A stretch of 64,000 bases of DNA from Streptantibioticus cattleyicolor NRRL 8057 = DSM 46488. Lineage in GTDB: Bacteria; Actinomycetota; Actinomycetes; Streptomycetales; Streptomycetaceae. The notes beneath the pieces are model-generated. The model ran no database searches. It was not told the DNA's origin and saw only the letters and a program-made list of their open reading frames with translations. This document shows positions 48,041-56,556 of the stretch, one piece after another; the first letter of the stretch is position 1, and each line of letters begins with the position of its first letter. The DNA is taken from assembly GCF_000240165.1 (NCBI RefSeq), contig NC_017586.1:2914001-2978000 (forward strand), in the 5' to 3' direction. The position numbers and the translations under genes were made by a program.

Positions 48041-49561
48041 ATGCAGCCTGTAGTCATCCTGGACTGCTTCACCGTCGAGCCCAGCGGACTCGGCGTGCCG
48101 CCGTACCTGTCGACCTACGTGCGCGCCGCTTGGTCCGCGCTGCGCCGGGCCCGCCCCGAGGCGGAGGTCCGGTACTTGACCATCGATGATGTGAGGTGGT
48201 GTCTGGCCGGCGGCAAGCCGGCCGTCGAGCCGCCCCAGAGCGATCCGCTCACGTACTCGGCAACCGCCAACCGGGACAACGCCATTCAGCTTCTGCGCGA
48301 CGCGGAGGTCGTCGTCGTGGTGGCGGGCGACGCGGTCCCGTCGGTTCATCTCCACGCGGTGAACGGGTCGTTGCAGGAGATCGCCCGCGCACTCGCCTGT
48401 GCACGGGGACGCCGCTTCCTCCTGGGCCCGCTGTCCACGTACGCCGTGGCGGCACCTGCGGAGTACGCCGGGCTGTTCGACGCGGTCCACACCCACACCG
48501 TCACCTCGGGCGACCTGCTGCTGGGCAGTCGCCGCCCGGCGGACTACCAGCAGATGCGGCGCGACCGGGACTCGTTCACCGGCCTGGTCGAGCAGATGCT
48601 GTGGCGGCCGATCGCCGAGCTGGAGCTGTACCGCGGCTGCACGCGCCGCAAGTTCTGCGACTTCTGCAACGAACCGGCCAAGTCGCCGCTGGTCGCCTTC
48701 CGCGAGGTGGACGACGTCGTCGCCGAAGTGGAACAGCTCTACGCGGCCGGGGTCCGCAACTTCCGCCTCGGGCAGCAGACCTGCTTCTTCTCCTACCGCA
48801 ACCGGGACGAGGAGGCGATCCGCGCCCTGCTGAGCGGCATCCGCCAGCGCTGTCCCGACCTGGAAGTGCTGCACATCGACAACGCCGATCCCCTCGCCGT
48901 CGCCTCCCCCGTGGGGCGGCGCATCGCCAAGCTGGTCGCGGACTACTGCACCGAGGGCAACTGCGCGCCCATGGGCATCGAGTCCTTCGATCCCGCCGTC
49001 ATCGAACGGAACACCCTGACCTGCACGCCCGAGATCCTCATGCGGGCGGTCGAACATGTCAACGAGGCGGGGGCCGCTCGGGGTCCGGGCGGGCTGCCGA
49101 TGCTTCTGCCGGGCCTGAACCTGATCTACGGCCTGCCCGGGGAGACCCACCGCACCCACGCGGCCAACCTTCAGGGTCTGGCCGCGATCCTCGACGCCGG
49201 CCTGCTGTGCCACCGCACCAACGTCCGCCTGGCGCGGGCTTTCCCGGGAACTCCGTTGGCCGCCCTCGGCGCGCTGGAGCCGCTGCCGTCCGCGGAGCAC
49301 TTCGCCACGTGGAAGGCGGATATCGACCACACCTGGGACCAGCCCATGAAGGAACGGGTCTACCCCACGGGCCTGCGAGTGCCAGGGCTCCACTCCTACT
49401 TCATCGGACAGGGCGGCACCTGGTGGCGACGGCTCGGGTCGTACTCCATCCAGGTCGTCGAGCGCGGGGCGGCTGTTCCGCTCGGGACCACCGCCGACCT
49501 CGTGGTCACCGGACACGCTCCACGGATGATCTACGGAGAGCGCCTTGCACCCGCTGCCTGA
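48041..49561 (+). CDS. Radical SAM enzyme with B12-binding-like N-terminus
   Basis: A 506-residue protein. Residues ~1-160 resemble a Rossmann-like cobalamin-binding-type domain (AEVVVVVAGDAVPS). The radical SAM cluster is C200, C206 and C209 (YRGCTRRKFCDFC), a C-x5-C-x2-C spacing rather than the usual x3. Then come RNFRLGQQTCFFSY, MGIESFDPAV and LNLIYGLPGETHRTH, typical of the TIM-barrel. It could methylate or rearrange a small substrate. GGAGGGA precedes the start. It is first in a seven-gene operon and overlaps the next by 17 bp. Confidence 0.75.
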   Translation: MQPVVILDCFTVEPSGLGVPPYLSTYVRAAWSALRRARPEAEVRYLTIDDVRWCLAGGKPAVEPPQSDPLTYSATANRDNAIQLLRDAEVVVVVAGDAVPSVHLHAVNGSLQEIARALACARGRRFLLGPLSTYAVAAPAEYAGLFDAVHTHTVTSGDLLLGSRRPADYQQMRRDRDSFTGLVEQMLWRPIAELELYRGCTRRKFCDFCNEPAKSPLVAFREVDDVVAEVEQLYAAGVRNFRLGQQTCFFSYRNRDEEAIRALLSGIRQRCPDLEVLHIDNADPLAVASPVGRRIAKLVADYCTEGNCAPMGIESFDPAVIERNTLTCTPEILMRAVEHVNEAGAARGPGGLPMLLPGLNLIYGLPGETHRTHAANLQGLAAILDAGLLCHRTNVRLARAFPGTPLAALGALEPLPSAEHFATWKADIDHTWDQPMKERVYPTGLRVPGLHSYFIGQGGTWWRRLGSYSIQVVERGAAVPLGTTADLVVTGHAPRMIYGERLAPAA

Positions 49562-50255
49562 CGGATCGCTCGCGACCCTGGCGGCTCTGGACGCAGCAGC
49601 CCATCGGACCGTCCGGGCCGGGCTGCTGCTGCCCTGGGCGAATGTGGCAGTCGAGACCGAGCTGCCGCGTCTCGGGCTGCGCAACACCGTTTTCCACCAC
49701 GCCCGGCTGGTCCCCGCCTCCAGGGCGACCGCCATCGACGAATCGTTCTGGCACGGGCTGCGGGCGGCATCGGCGGACGCACTCGATTCGCTGTCTCACG
49801 TCGAGCTGGACGCAGTGCTCCTCGCGTGCACGTCGGCCGGGTTCACCGGCGGGCCACCCCTGCCCGTCGGCATGACCACGGCGTTCGACGCGATGCTCGC
49901 TGCGCTGGCCGCCTCGGACGTGACGCGGGTGGTGCTCGCCACGCCCTATCCCACCGAGGTCACCGAGGCTGAGGCCGGGGCGCTCGCGGAGGCCGGCATC
50001 GACGTCCTGGCGCACGCGAGCCTTGGTCAGGACGACGGGTATCCGCAGGTCACCACCGACCAGGTGCTGGCGCTGGTGGACGGGCTTCCCCAGCACGCCC
50101 TCGACGCGGCGCACGCTGTGGTGCTGTCCTGTACCGGGTGGCACACCCTTCAGGCGGTGACCGAGCTGGAGCAGCGCCTGCGTACACCGGTCTTCTCCTC
50201 CAACCTCGCCATGGCCCTCTTCGCCGCCCGCCTCAGCTCAGGAGTCACGGCATGA
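49545..50255 (+). CDS. Asp/Glu racemase / maleate isomerase-like enzyme
   Basis: A 236-residue protein. It has the two-Cys layout of the Asp/Glu racemase superfamily: LLACTSAGF at ~92 and VLSCTGWHT at ~194. The N-terminal AGLLLPWANVAVETELPRLG matches the maleate isomerase/arylmalonate decarboxylase branch. These enzymes use the Cys pair for proton transfer or C-C bond chemistry on dicarboxylates. A TTG start at 49545 follows GGAGAG. It is coupled to the radical SAM gene and the next gene, so it probably acts on the same pathway. Confidence 0.75.
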   Translation: MHPLPDGSLATLAALDAAAHRTVRAGLLLPWANVAVETELPRLGLRNTVFHHARLVPASRATAIDESFWHGLRAASADALDSLSHVELDAVLLACTSAGFTGGPPLPVGMTTAFDAMLAALAASDVTRVVLATPYPTEVTEAEAGALAEAGIDVLAHASLGQDDGYPQVTTDQVLALVDGLPQHALDAAHAVVLSCTGWHTLQAVTELEQRLRTPVFSSNLAMALFAARLSSGVTA

Positions 50256-51097
50256 CCGCTGTCCGCCGCACGCCGGTGAAACCGCAGGACATCCAGCGGG
50301 TGCACCAGCTCGTCGCCCGCGTCGCCGCCCTGCCGGACGTCCAGGCCGAAGTCGAGGCCAACCACGACAACAACCGGTGGTGGCCCGCGACGATCACCGA
50401 CCCGCGGGTGCGGATGCTCGCCGCCGGATGGTCCACCCGGGTCTCCTACCGCATGGTCGGCACCTACGCGAAGGTGATCCGGGCAGCGGACGCCCAGGGG
50501 TTCGACGCGCTGGTCGCCTCAACCGAGGGCGAACTCACCGAGCTGGTACGCCCACTGGGCCTGGCCCAGACCAGGATCGACTACCTGCGCTCACTCGCCG
50601 AGCTGCTGCAGGGCTGGAGCAAGGAGGGCGTCGACCCGCTCTCGCCATCGGCCGACGGCGACGAGCTGATCGGCGACTTCGCCCAGCGCGTGCGCGGGGC
50701 CTCGTACAAGGTGGCCCAGTGCGCGCTGCTCACCGCTCGCGGGTACCACTGCGGCATCATCCCCGTGGACTCCGGCATGGTCAGCAAGCTCGCCCCGGCG
50801 CTGGGCATCGACTTGCCGCCCGGACCGGCGGCCCACGAACGGATGCGTCACGTCCTGGAGGCCGCCGTCCACGCTCGGGCAGGCGACTTCCGCGCTCTGG
50901 CGGACGAGCACGGCCACCAGGTCACCATCCCGCAGGACGCGGAGCCGACCTGGTGGGTGCACCTCACCTTGATCTACTTCAAGCGGCTGTACCTCAACAG
51001 GCCCTCACCGCAGCTCTGCGGGCGCAGGCCGTTGTGCGCCAAGGCCGTCGGCTGCACTCACCGCGATCGATCCCACCAGCCCGGGGGTAAGAGGTGA
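50252..51097 (+). CDS. Endonuclease III-like HhH protein
   Basis: A 281-residue protein. RVRGASYKVAQCALLTAR fits the HhH hairpin with the catalytic-type Lys, and PVDSGMVSKLAPALGI supplies the Asp, as in endonuclease III/MutY glycosylases. The C-terminal Cys stretch (QLCGRRPLCAKAVGCTH) has only three Cys with C-x5-C-x5-C spacing, unlike the four-Cys cluster loop of EndoIII. It could remove a modified base or make it available. It overlaps both neighbours by 4 bp. The family call is by motif only. Confidence 0.6.
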   Translation: MTAVRRTPVKPQDIQRVHQLVARVAALPDVQAEVEANHDNNRWWPATITDPRVRMLAAGWSTRVSYRMVGTYAKVIRAADAQGFDALVASTEGELTELVRPLGLAQTRIDYLRSLAELLQGWSKEGVDPLSPSADGDELIGDFAQRVRGASYKVAQCALLTARGYHCGIIPVDSGMVSKLAPALGIDLPPGPAAHERMRHVLEAAVHARAGDFRALADEHGHQVTIPQDAEPTWWVHLTLIYFKRLYLNRPSPQLCGRRPLCAKAVGCTHRDRSHQPGGKR

Positions 51098-51912
51098 CGC
51101 GCCTCGACGTGATCGGCAACGTCAGCCGGGACGTGACCCGATACCCGGACCACCGCGGCAGTACCCGCCTCGGCGGCGCCGCCCTGTTCGTAGCACTCGC
51201 GGCGGCCAGGGCCGGCCGCCCGGCCGCACCGGTCTGCGTCCTCGGCGAGGACCTGGCCCACGTACCGCGGGCCCCCGCGCTCGACGGGATCGACTGGTCG
51301 GCCCGCGTTGATGCCGACGGCCCCTCCACCCGCTTCGACCTCCGGTACGACCTGCAAGGCGAACTCGTCGACGTCCGTACCGACTACGGCGTTGCCGAAC
51401 GGCTGACCGAGCACGCTCTCGCGCACATGGACCGGCACCCGGGCAGCCAGTACCACGTCTGCTGCCGCCGACCCCTCGATACGGCAGCCGTACTCGACCG
51501 ACTCGTTCACCACGGCGCCACCTTCAGCGTCGACTTCTTCCTCCCGAGCGCGCACGACATGATCCAGACCGCCACTCCCTGGCTCAACAGGGCGAACACG
51601 GTGTTCGTCAACGCGGCCGAGTACCGCCTCCTCCAAGCCATCACCGATACGGCGGCCCTGCCGGAAGTCGTCGTGACCGACGGCCCCCGCCCGGCCCGGG
51701 TATGGGCCTTCGGACAGCAGGCCGCCTCGGTGCTACCTCCGTCCCGGCCGCCACGCGAGGTGTCGGGGGCCGGCGACACCTTGGCCGGCACCTTCCTCGC
51801 CCACCGGTCCCGGGGCGCCACACTCGCCCAGGCCCTCACCGAAGCAGCCGAGGCGGCAGCCCACTTCGTGGCGGCACCCTCCCTTCCCATCCCGGCGCAA
51901 CGCAGCGCCTGA
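51094..51912 (+). CDS. PfkB-family kinase
   Basis: A 272-residue sugar/nucleoside kinase-like protein. The N-terminus (LDVIGNVSRDVTRYP, GGAALFVALAAAR) and the C-terminal signature VSGAGDTLAGTFLAH (anion hole plus catalytic Asp) mark the PfkB (ribokinase) family. It is shorter than usual, like nucleoside-type members. In this operon it could phosphorylate a nucleoside made by the next enzyme. GTG start overlapping the previous stop. Confidence 0.8.
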   Translation: MTRLDVIGNVSRDVTRYPDHRGSTRLGGAALFVALAAARAGRPAAPVCVLGEDLAHVPRAPALDGIDWSARVDADGPSTRFDLRYDLQGELVDVRTDYGVAERLTEHALAHMDRHPGSQYHVCCRRPLDTAAVLDRLVHHGATFSVDFFLPSAHDMIQTATPWLNRANTVFVNAAEYRLLQAITDTAALPEVVVTDGPRPARVWAFGQQAASVLPPSRPPREVSGAGDTLAGTFLAHRSRGATLAQALTEAAEAAAHFVAAPSLPIPAQRSA

Positions 51913-51936
51913 CCACCGACTTGGGGGCTCCTGCCG

Positions 51937-52884
51937 GTGTCCATCTACGTAGCTCACCGACTCTTCGCCGCTCACGACCGCGCCCTCGCCGCCGCACTCG
52001 CCGAGCGGCTCGCCGCGAAGGTCGGCACCGAGCGCGTCTTCCTGCCCTTCTGCGACACCGACGAGGAGGACCTGGTCGCCGAGGTCAAGGGCCGCCGTCT
52101 GTTCGAGCTGGACCGAGAACGCCTCGGCCGCCTCGACGCGATGATCGCCCTCCTACACGGGCCGAGCCTTGACGACGGCGTGTGTATGGAGATCGGCTAC
52201 GCCGCCGCCAGCGGCATCCCGGTGCTCCTGCTCACCACCGACTTCCAGACCTACTCCCTCACCGAGGACGGCGCTCTCCTCGACTTCCCCGACCCCTTGA
52301 TCCAAGCGGTGGCCAACCGCATCATCCGGGTGCCCCGCCTCGGGCCGCCGTCCTCCTCTCAGCAGCAGGGTGCGACGCACTACGCCGAGTTCCTCTCCCG
52401 GAACCTGTCCCAGGTCCGCGCCGCGCTCGACACGGCGGTCGAGGCCGCGCTGGAGCTGCCGGCACCCGGCCCCCGATCGACGCCCCACAGCGAGAACAGC
52501 CTCGTCTACGTCGAGGCATCGCCGTACACCGCATCAGGTCACGACCACCTCGCCCGTGCCTGCCGGGACGCCGGCCACCAGGTGGCGCTGCCCCGACGGT
52601 TCACTGCCACCGACCCGATCGCCGACGCCCTGCACGACCTGACCACGGCGTGCGGTGCCTCGCGGCTCCTGGCGGACGTCTCCGGCCCGGAGACCCCTCC
52701 CGGTACCGCCCTCCTGATCGGTGCCGCCCTCGCCTCCGGCGTACGGATCGGCGCGTTCCATCCACGCCCCACGTACACCCACGCCTCCGGCCGCGAGCCG
52801 AACTGGCGCAACCTCATGATCCAGTACGCCGTCCACGCTCACCTCGACGGCATGGAGGCGGTGCAGGCATGGCTGGCGACGTGA
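51937..52884 (+). CDS. Nucleoside 2-deoxyribosyltransferase-like, two domains
   Basis: A 315-residue protein. The first half (YVAHRLFAAHDRALAAALAE, RLDAMIALLHGPSLDDGVCM, EIGYAAASGIPVLLL) matches nucleoside 2-deoxyribosyltransferases, which swap bases on deoxyribose. A second similar half follows (VYVEASPYTASGHDHLARAC, GTALLIGAALASGVRIGAFH), probably an internal duplication. It lies 24 bp after the PfkB gene and overlaps the next by 16 bp. It points to a free base or modified base being attached to deoxyribose. Confidence 0.75.
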   Translation: MSIYVAHRLFAAHDRALAAALAERLAAKVGTERVFLPFCDTDEEDLVAEVKGRRLFELDRERLGRLDAMIALLHGPSLDDGVCMEIGYAAASGIPVLLLTTDFQTYSLTEDGALLDFPDPLIQAVANRIIRVPRLGPPSSSQQQGATHYAEFLSRNLSQVRAALDTAVEAALELPAPGPRSTPHSENSLVYVEASPYTASGHDHLARACRDAGHQVALPRRFTATDPIADALHDLTTACGASRLLADVSGPETPPGTALLIGAALASGVRIGAFHPRPTYTHASGREPNWRNLMIQYAVHAHLDGMEAVQAWLAT

Positions 52885-53381
52885 ACCTCAACGAGATGGC
52901 CACTGCCCACGAGACCCTCGTGCTCGAAGGCCCGGACGGAGTGGGCAAGAGCACGCTCGCGCAGCGCTTATCAGCGCAGCACGGCTTCCGAGTGATCCAC
53001 TCCCCCAGGACACCGGATCACCTCGACCTGGCCACCCGATACCGCGAGATCCTCGGCGGCGCCGGCCGCATCCTCTTCGACCGCTGCTTCGTCAGTGAAC
53101 TGGTCTACGGACCCCTGCATCGCGGAAGGTCCCGCATCACCTGGAGCGAGGCGCTCGACCTGGCCGAGAGCGTGATCGAACGCAAAGGGCTGTTCGTCCA
53201 CCTGACCGCACCCGCGCCCCTCATCCGCCAACGGCTCCTCGACCGCGACGGGGAAGCAGCGAGCCTCGACGAAGTCGCCGCCCTCGTCACCGGCTACCAG
53301 CGGGTGTTCACCACGCTCGCGGACTACACCAAGGTGCTCGCCCTCGACACGACAGCCCTCGAACTCCCGTCAGCCGGGTGA
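52869..53381 (+). CDS. Thymidylate-kinase-like P-loop kinase
   Basis: A 170-residue protein. The P-loop is LEGPDGVGKSTLAQRL (~17-32), followed by RILFDRCFVSELVYG (DRY/DRS-like motif of dTMP kinases) and RQRLLDRDGEA (lid). It is shorter than typical dTMP kinase (~210). Its likely job is phosphorylating a deoxynucleoside monophosphate, possibly the modified one made upstream. The start at 52869 has GGAGG upstream; 52896 is an alternative. Confidence 0.75.
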   Translation: MAGDVNLNEMATAHETLVLEGPDGVGKSTLAQRLSAQHGFRVIHSPRTPDHLDLATRYREILGGAGRILFDRCFVSELVYGPLHRGRSRITWSEALDLAESVIERKGLFVHLTAPAPLIRQRLLDRDGEAASLDEVAALVTGYQRVFTTLADYTKVLALDTTALELPSAG

Positions 53382-53462
53382 ACGACGCCACGGAGCTGGC
53401 ACACCGGGCACGCGGTTCCCGCTAGGCTGCGGCAGCACCCGCTGTATCGCTCCGGAGGGGTC

Positions 53463-53768
53463 GTGGACATCTCATCCGCCCAGAAGCTCGCCTGGGAGAA
53501 CAAGCTCGTGAAGGGCTTCAACACCACGGACGTGTCCCTGGAGTTCGGTCTTCTCACGGCCGAGGTCGGTGAAGCCTTCACCGCCTGGCGCAAGGGCCTT
53601 CCCGACCTCGGAGAAGAGCTGGCCGACGTCTTTCTCTACCTGGCCGCCCTAGCGGAGATGAACGGGCTGGACCTCGACTCGGAGGTCGCCCGGAAGATCG
53701 AGAAGAACGGGCGGCGTACGTACGAGCGCAACGAACACGGAGCGCAGATCAGAACGAGTGGCGACTGA
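53463..53768 (+). CDS. MazG-like nucleotide pyrophosphohydrolase
   Basis: A 101-residue protein with the MazG/all-alpha NTP-PPase pattern: LLTAEVGEAFTAWRKG (ExxE) and LGEELADVFLYLAAL (ExxxD). These Mg-dependent enzymes hydrolyse (d)NTPs, often removing competing or damaged nucleotides. It follows the kinase by 81 bp with its own GGAGGGG ribosome site, and a strong terminator follows. It may deplete a normal dNTP in favour of a modified one. Confidence 0.8.
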   Translation: MDISSAQKLAWENKLVKGFNTTDVSLEFGLLTAEVGEAFTAWRKGLPDLGEELADVFLYLAALAEMNGLDLDSEVARKIEKNGRRTYERNEHGAQIRTSGD

Positions 53769-53787
53769 GCGTCGCCTCCCGACTCAC

Positions 53788-53823
53788 GAGGGCGGCCCCT
53801 GGCTGAGGCCAGGTGCCGCCCTC
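53788..53823 (+). terminator. Terminator of the nucleotide operon
   Basis: GAGGGCGGC (53788-53796) pairs with GCCGCCCTC (53815-53823), with an inner CCTGGC/GCCAGG stem, followed by GTTTTCC. It is a typical intrinsic terminator. Confidence 0.8.
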
Positions 53824-53851
53824 GTTTTCCTGACGTCCGCCGTGATCGTCA

Positions 53852-54145
53852 TCAGGCTGCCAGCGTGTGGCCCTCGGCTCTGGCGTCCGGTGCGCCACCC
53901 TCCGCACCATCCACCTGCGGGCGCTCCAGGCCGAGCAACTTCAGAAGTTCGGCTGTCGGGACGCGGTAGGCGTTGCCGAGCCGCAGAACCCTGACCGGGT
54001 ACTCCCCTTGCTTGGCGAGCCCGTAGCCCGTGGATCGGCCGATCATGAGCGCCTTGTTGGCAGTGTCGAGATCGATCACCGCTGGGAGGGCCAGCAACTC
54101 CTCGCCGGTCAATCCGCGCCCGCCGGGGGAAGAAGGTGCTGCCAT
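53852..54145 (-). CDS. xis: Excisionase-like HTH protein
   Basis: A 97-residue protein. AVIDLDTANKALMIGRSTGY and LAKQGEYPVRVLRLGNAYRV form a winged helix-turn-helix of the MerR/excisionase (HTH_17) type. It sits beside the XRE-integrase pair, the usual place of a recombination directionality factor in Streptomyces ICEs. GGAGGG precedes the ATG at 54145; a longer frame exists to 54196. It probably binds the attachment site to promote excision. Confidence 0.75.
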   Translation of the reverse strand: MAAPSSPGGRGLTGEELLALPAVIDLDTANKALMIGRSTGYGLAKQGEYPVRVLRLGNAYRVPTAELLKLLGLERPQVDGAEGGAPDARAEGHTLAA

Positions 54146-54200
54146 GTTGCCCTCCAAAGCTTCAAAGGTGTTTCTGTGCCGCCATACGTGTATCACGGAG

Positions 54201-54230
54201 TTGCGGCAGCACTTTTTGGCGATCTAAAGT
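54201..54230 (+). promoter_or_regulatory. Putative promoter for a leaderless XRE gene
   Basis: TTGCGG (54201-54206) and TAAAGT (54225-54230) have 18-bp spacing. The -10 ends 6 bp before the ATG at 54237 and no ribosome site is present. Confidence 0.45.
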
Positions 54231-54236
54231 GGCGCC

Positions 54237-54896
54237 ATGACACATGACGGATGGGCGGCGGCGTTCACCGCCCGAGTGGCCCAAGCGATCAGGGAGGCCC
54301 GCAAGGCGGCCGGCCTCACCATGGGCGAGGTGGCCCAGGGCTGCGCTGACCGCGGCCTCGCGGAGATCACCGAGCACTCGTTGAAGAACCTGGAACTGGG
54401 TCGGAAGTCGAGCCTCACCATCGCCGACCTCGTCGTGCTGGCGGACGTCCTTAACGTCCCGCCCGTGCTGCTGCTGTTTCCGCTCGGTACAGCCCCCACG
54501 GTGGAGGCCCTGCCGGGGCGGACCATCTCGACGTGGGACGCGCTCGCCTGGTTCACGGGGGAGGCAGCACTGGACGAGCCCGCTGCTGAGGGCACCGCAC
54601 GGGACGTCCTCGACCGGTTCCGGCAGCACGGCGACCTCGTGGCCGCCGCCACGACCTCCTACGCCTTGGCCCGGGAGCGGCGGCGGATGGCCAGCACCAC
54701 GCTCGACCGGGCCCGCAGAGCCACGCTGCTCCAGCGCGCCGAGGGCTACGAGGAACATGCCTTCGAGGACGCGCAGGAGCTGCGCACCTACCGGGAGCGG
54801 ATGCGCCAGCGTGGGCTCACTCCTCCCGCCCTTCCCGACGAACTCGCCTTCGTCGACCAGCCCGGTACCCTCGACCCCGCAAAGGAGAGCGAGTGA
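54237..54896 (+). CDS. XRE-family regulator upstream of the integrase
   Basis: A 219-residue protein. The N-terminal helix-turn-helix is REARKAAGLTMGEVAQGCADR...SLKNLELGRKSSLTIADL. The C-terminal ~120 residues are helical and contain RRRMASTTLDRARRATLLQR. It overlaps the integrase start by 4 bp, so expression of both is linked; it probably represses or tunes integrase. Likely leaderless. Confidence 0.75.
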   Translation: MTHDGWAAAFTARVAQAIREARKAAGLTMGEVAQGCADRGLAEITEHSLKNLELGRKSSLTIADLVVLADVLNVPPVLLLFPLGTAPTVEALPGRTISTWDALAWFTGEAALDEPAAEGTARDVLDRFRQHGDLVAAATTSYALARERRRMASTTLDRARRATLLQRAEGYEEHAFEDAQELRTYRERMRQRGLTPPALPDELAFVDQPGTLDPAKESE

Positions 54897-56509
54897 AGAA
54901 CGGCACCATAACCCGGCGGTGCCGCTGCACCGACCCCGAGACCGGCAAGGACCTCGGGGCATCCTGCCCGAAGCTCCAGTCGCGACGCCACGGGACCTAC
55001 GGGGTCTTCCAGGAGCTGGATCCCGCTCAGGATGGTCGCCGCCGTCGCTTCCGGCGCGGCGGCTTCGAGACCTCTGCCAAGGCCAAGGAGGAGCTGGACA
55101 AGGTCCGCGCCCTCATGGCCATCCCCGAGGAGGACGACGCCTGGGGCAGGACGCAGATCAGCGACCTGCTGGAGAACTGCGTCAAGGACAAGTCCCCGCT
55201 GCCGGACTACGACGAGACTCGCCGCAGGTTCCAGACTGGGCAGGCGCTGAACTCGAAGGTCACCGTCGGCGAATGGCTGGACGCCTGGCTGGCCGGGCGC
55301 AAGCGTCTACGCAGGGGCGGTGCGGCGCGCTACGAGTGCGATATTCGCATCCACCTCAAGCCCCACCTCGGGCACCTTCGCCTTGACAAGCTCCGGGTCC
55401 ACCACATCGACACGATGTTCGACGCCATCAACGAGCGGAACATCGAGATCCAGGAGCAGAACGCCCAGCGACGGGCGGTCGCCAACGAGCTGAAAGCCAC
55501 TCCGAACAAGGGGGCAGAGAACCGTGCGCGGCGGAAGTGGCTCCGCGCGCAGCTCGAGGCGATGCCCCCATTCCGCCGGATCACCGGCCTCAACACCCAG
55601 CCGCACATCCGCGACACGCTCCGGGCCGCGCTGAACGTCGCCATCGCCCAGCAGGTGATGCCCGCCTTCAACCCGGCTGCCCACGTGGAGCTACTGCCCG
55701 GGACCAAGCCGAAGGCTCTGATCTGGACCGACGAGCGCATCGCCCGCTGGGAGGAGACTGGCGAGAAGCCCTCGCCGGTCATGGTCTGGACGCCTGAACA
55801 GGCTGGCACCTTCCTCGACTTCGTCGCGCAGGATCGCCTCTACATGCTCTGGCGCATCATCGCCTTCCGGGGCACGCGACGTGGCGAAGCCTGTGGCGTC
55901 CGTTGGGAGGACCACTCCGCCAAGGCCCGTTCGCTGGCCATCGCCACACAGCTCGTCCAAGACGGCTGGGACGTCCACGAGGGTGCTCCGAAGACCGACA
56001 GCGGCTTCCGCCTGATCGCCTTGGACGACGAGACCAACAACGGCCTTCTCGCGCACAAGGCACGCCAGCAGCGGGAGCGCGAGGAGTGGGGCGAGGGCTG
56101 GCAGGACACCGGCCGCATCTTCACCCAGGAGGACGGCTCCCTTCTCCACCCCGGCAAGGTCAGCGACCTGTTCGAGCGCCTCACCGAGGCCGCTGGCCTG
56201 CCCCCCATCCGGCTCCACGACCTTCGTCACGTCGCCGCCACGCTGATGCTCGCCGCCGGGGTCGATATCAAGGTCGTCTCCGAGACCCTCGGTCACTCCG
56301 ACACCCGTATCACGCGGGACATCTACCAGTCCGTCCTCGACGACCTCGCCCGCGACGCCGCCGAGAAGGTCGTGCAGCTCGTGCCGCACGCCCGCAGGCC
56401 GCTGGCGGCTGTCCCCGACGACGAACCCAAGTCGAAGACGGCTCCCAGGCGGCCGAGGATGGTGCCGCCGCGCAAGGGCGACGCTTCGCCGCAGGATCGT
56501 TCCGCCTGA
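54893..56509 (+). CDS. int: Tyrosine integrase of the ICE
   Basis: A 538-residue phage-type integrase. The N-terminus has a Cys-rich zinc-ribbon-like part (RRCRCTDP, ASCPKLQ). A SAM-like core-binding domain (VTVGEWLDAWLAGRKRLRRG) follows, then the catalytic domain with Arg in GTRRGEACGVRW, LHDLRHVAAT (HxxR), LGHSDTRITRDIY (His and nucleophile Tyr). Two extra arm segments make it longer than lambda Int, as is common in Streptomyces. Its 3' end is ~160 bp from trxA; no tRNA lies next to it. Confidence 0.9.
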   Translation: MKNGTITRRCRCTDPETGKDLGASCPKLQSRRHGTYGVFQELDPAQDGRRRRFRRGGFETSAKAKEELDKVRALMAIPEEDDAWGRTQISDLLENCVKDKSPLPDYDETRRRFQTGQALNSKVTVGEWLDAWLAGRKRLRRGGAARYECDIRIHLKPHLGHLRLDKLRVHHIDTMFDAINERNIEIQEQNAQRRAVANELKATPNKGAENRARRKWLRAQLEAMPPFRRITGLNTQPHIRDTLRAALNVAIAQQVMPAFNPAAHVELLPGTKPKALIWTDERIARWEETGEKPSPVMVWTPEQAGTFLDFVAQDRLYMLWRIIAFRGTRRGEACGVRWEDHSAKARSLAIATQLVQDGWDVHEGAPKTDSGFRLIALDDETNNGLLAHKARQQREREEWGEGWQDTGRIFTQEDGSLLHPGKVSDLFERLTEAAGLPPIRLHDLRHVAATLMLAAGVDIKVVSETLGHSDTRITRDIYQSVLDDLARDAAEKVVQLVPHARRPLAAVPDDEPKSKTAPRRPRMVPPRKGDASPQDRSA

Positions 56510-56527
56510 GCGGCAGACAGAAGAGGA

Positions 56528-56556
56528 GCCCCGGTCAGAGGGAAGCTGACCGGGGC
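56528..56556 (+). terminator. Integrase terminator hairpin
   Basis: GCCCCGGTCAG (56528-56538) pairs perfectly with CTGACCGGGGC (56546-56556) over 7 nt, shortly after the integrase stop. Confidence 0.7.

Noticed and set aside
47953-48189. 78-codon forward frame upstream of the radical SAM gene
   Set aside because: It overlaps the radical SAM start in another frame and is Arg-rich shadow-like sequence.
47855-49735. 626-codon reverse frame opposite the radical SAM gene
   Set aside because: Antisense to a gene with recognisable motifs and a good ribosome site.
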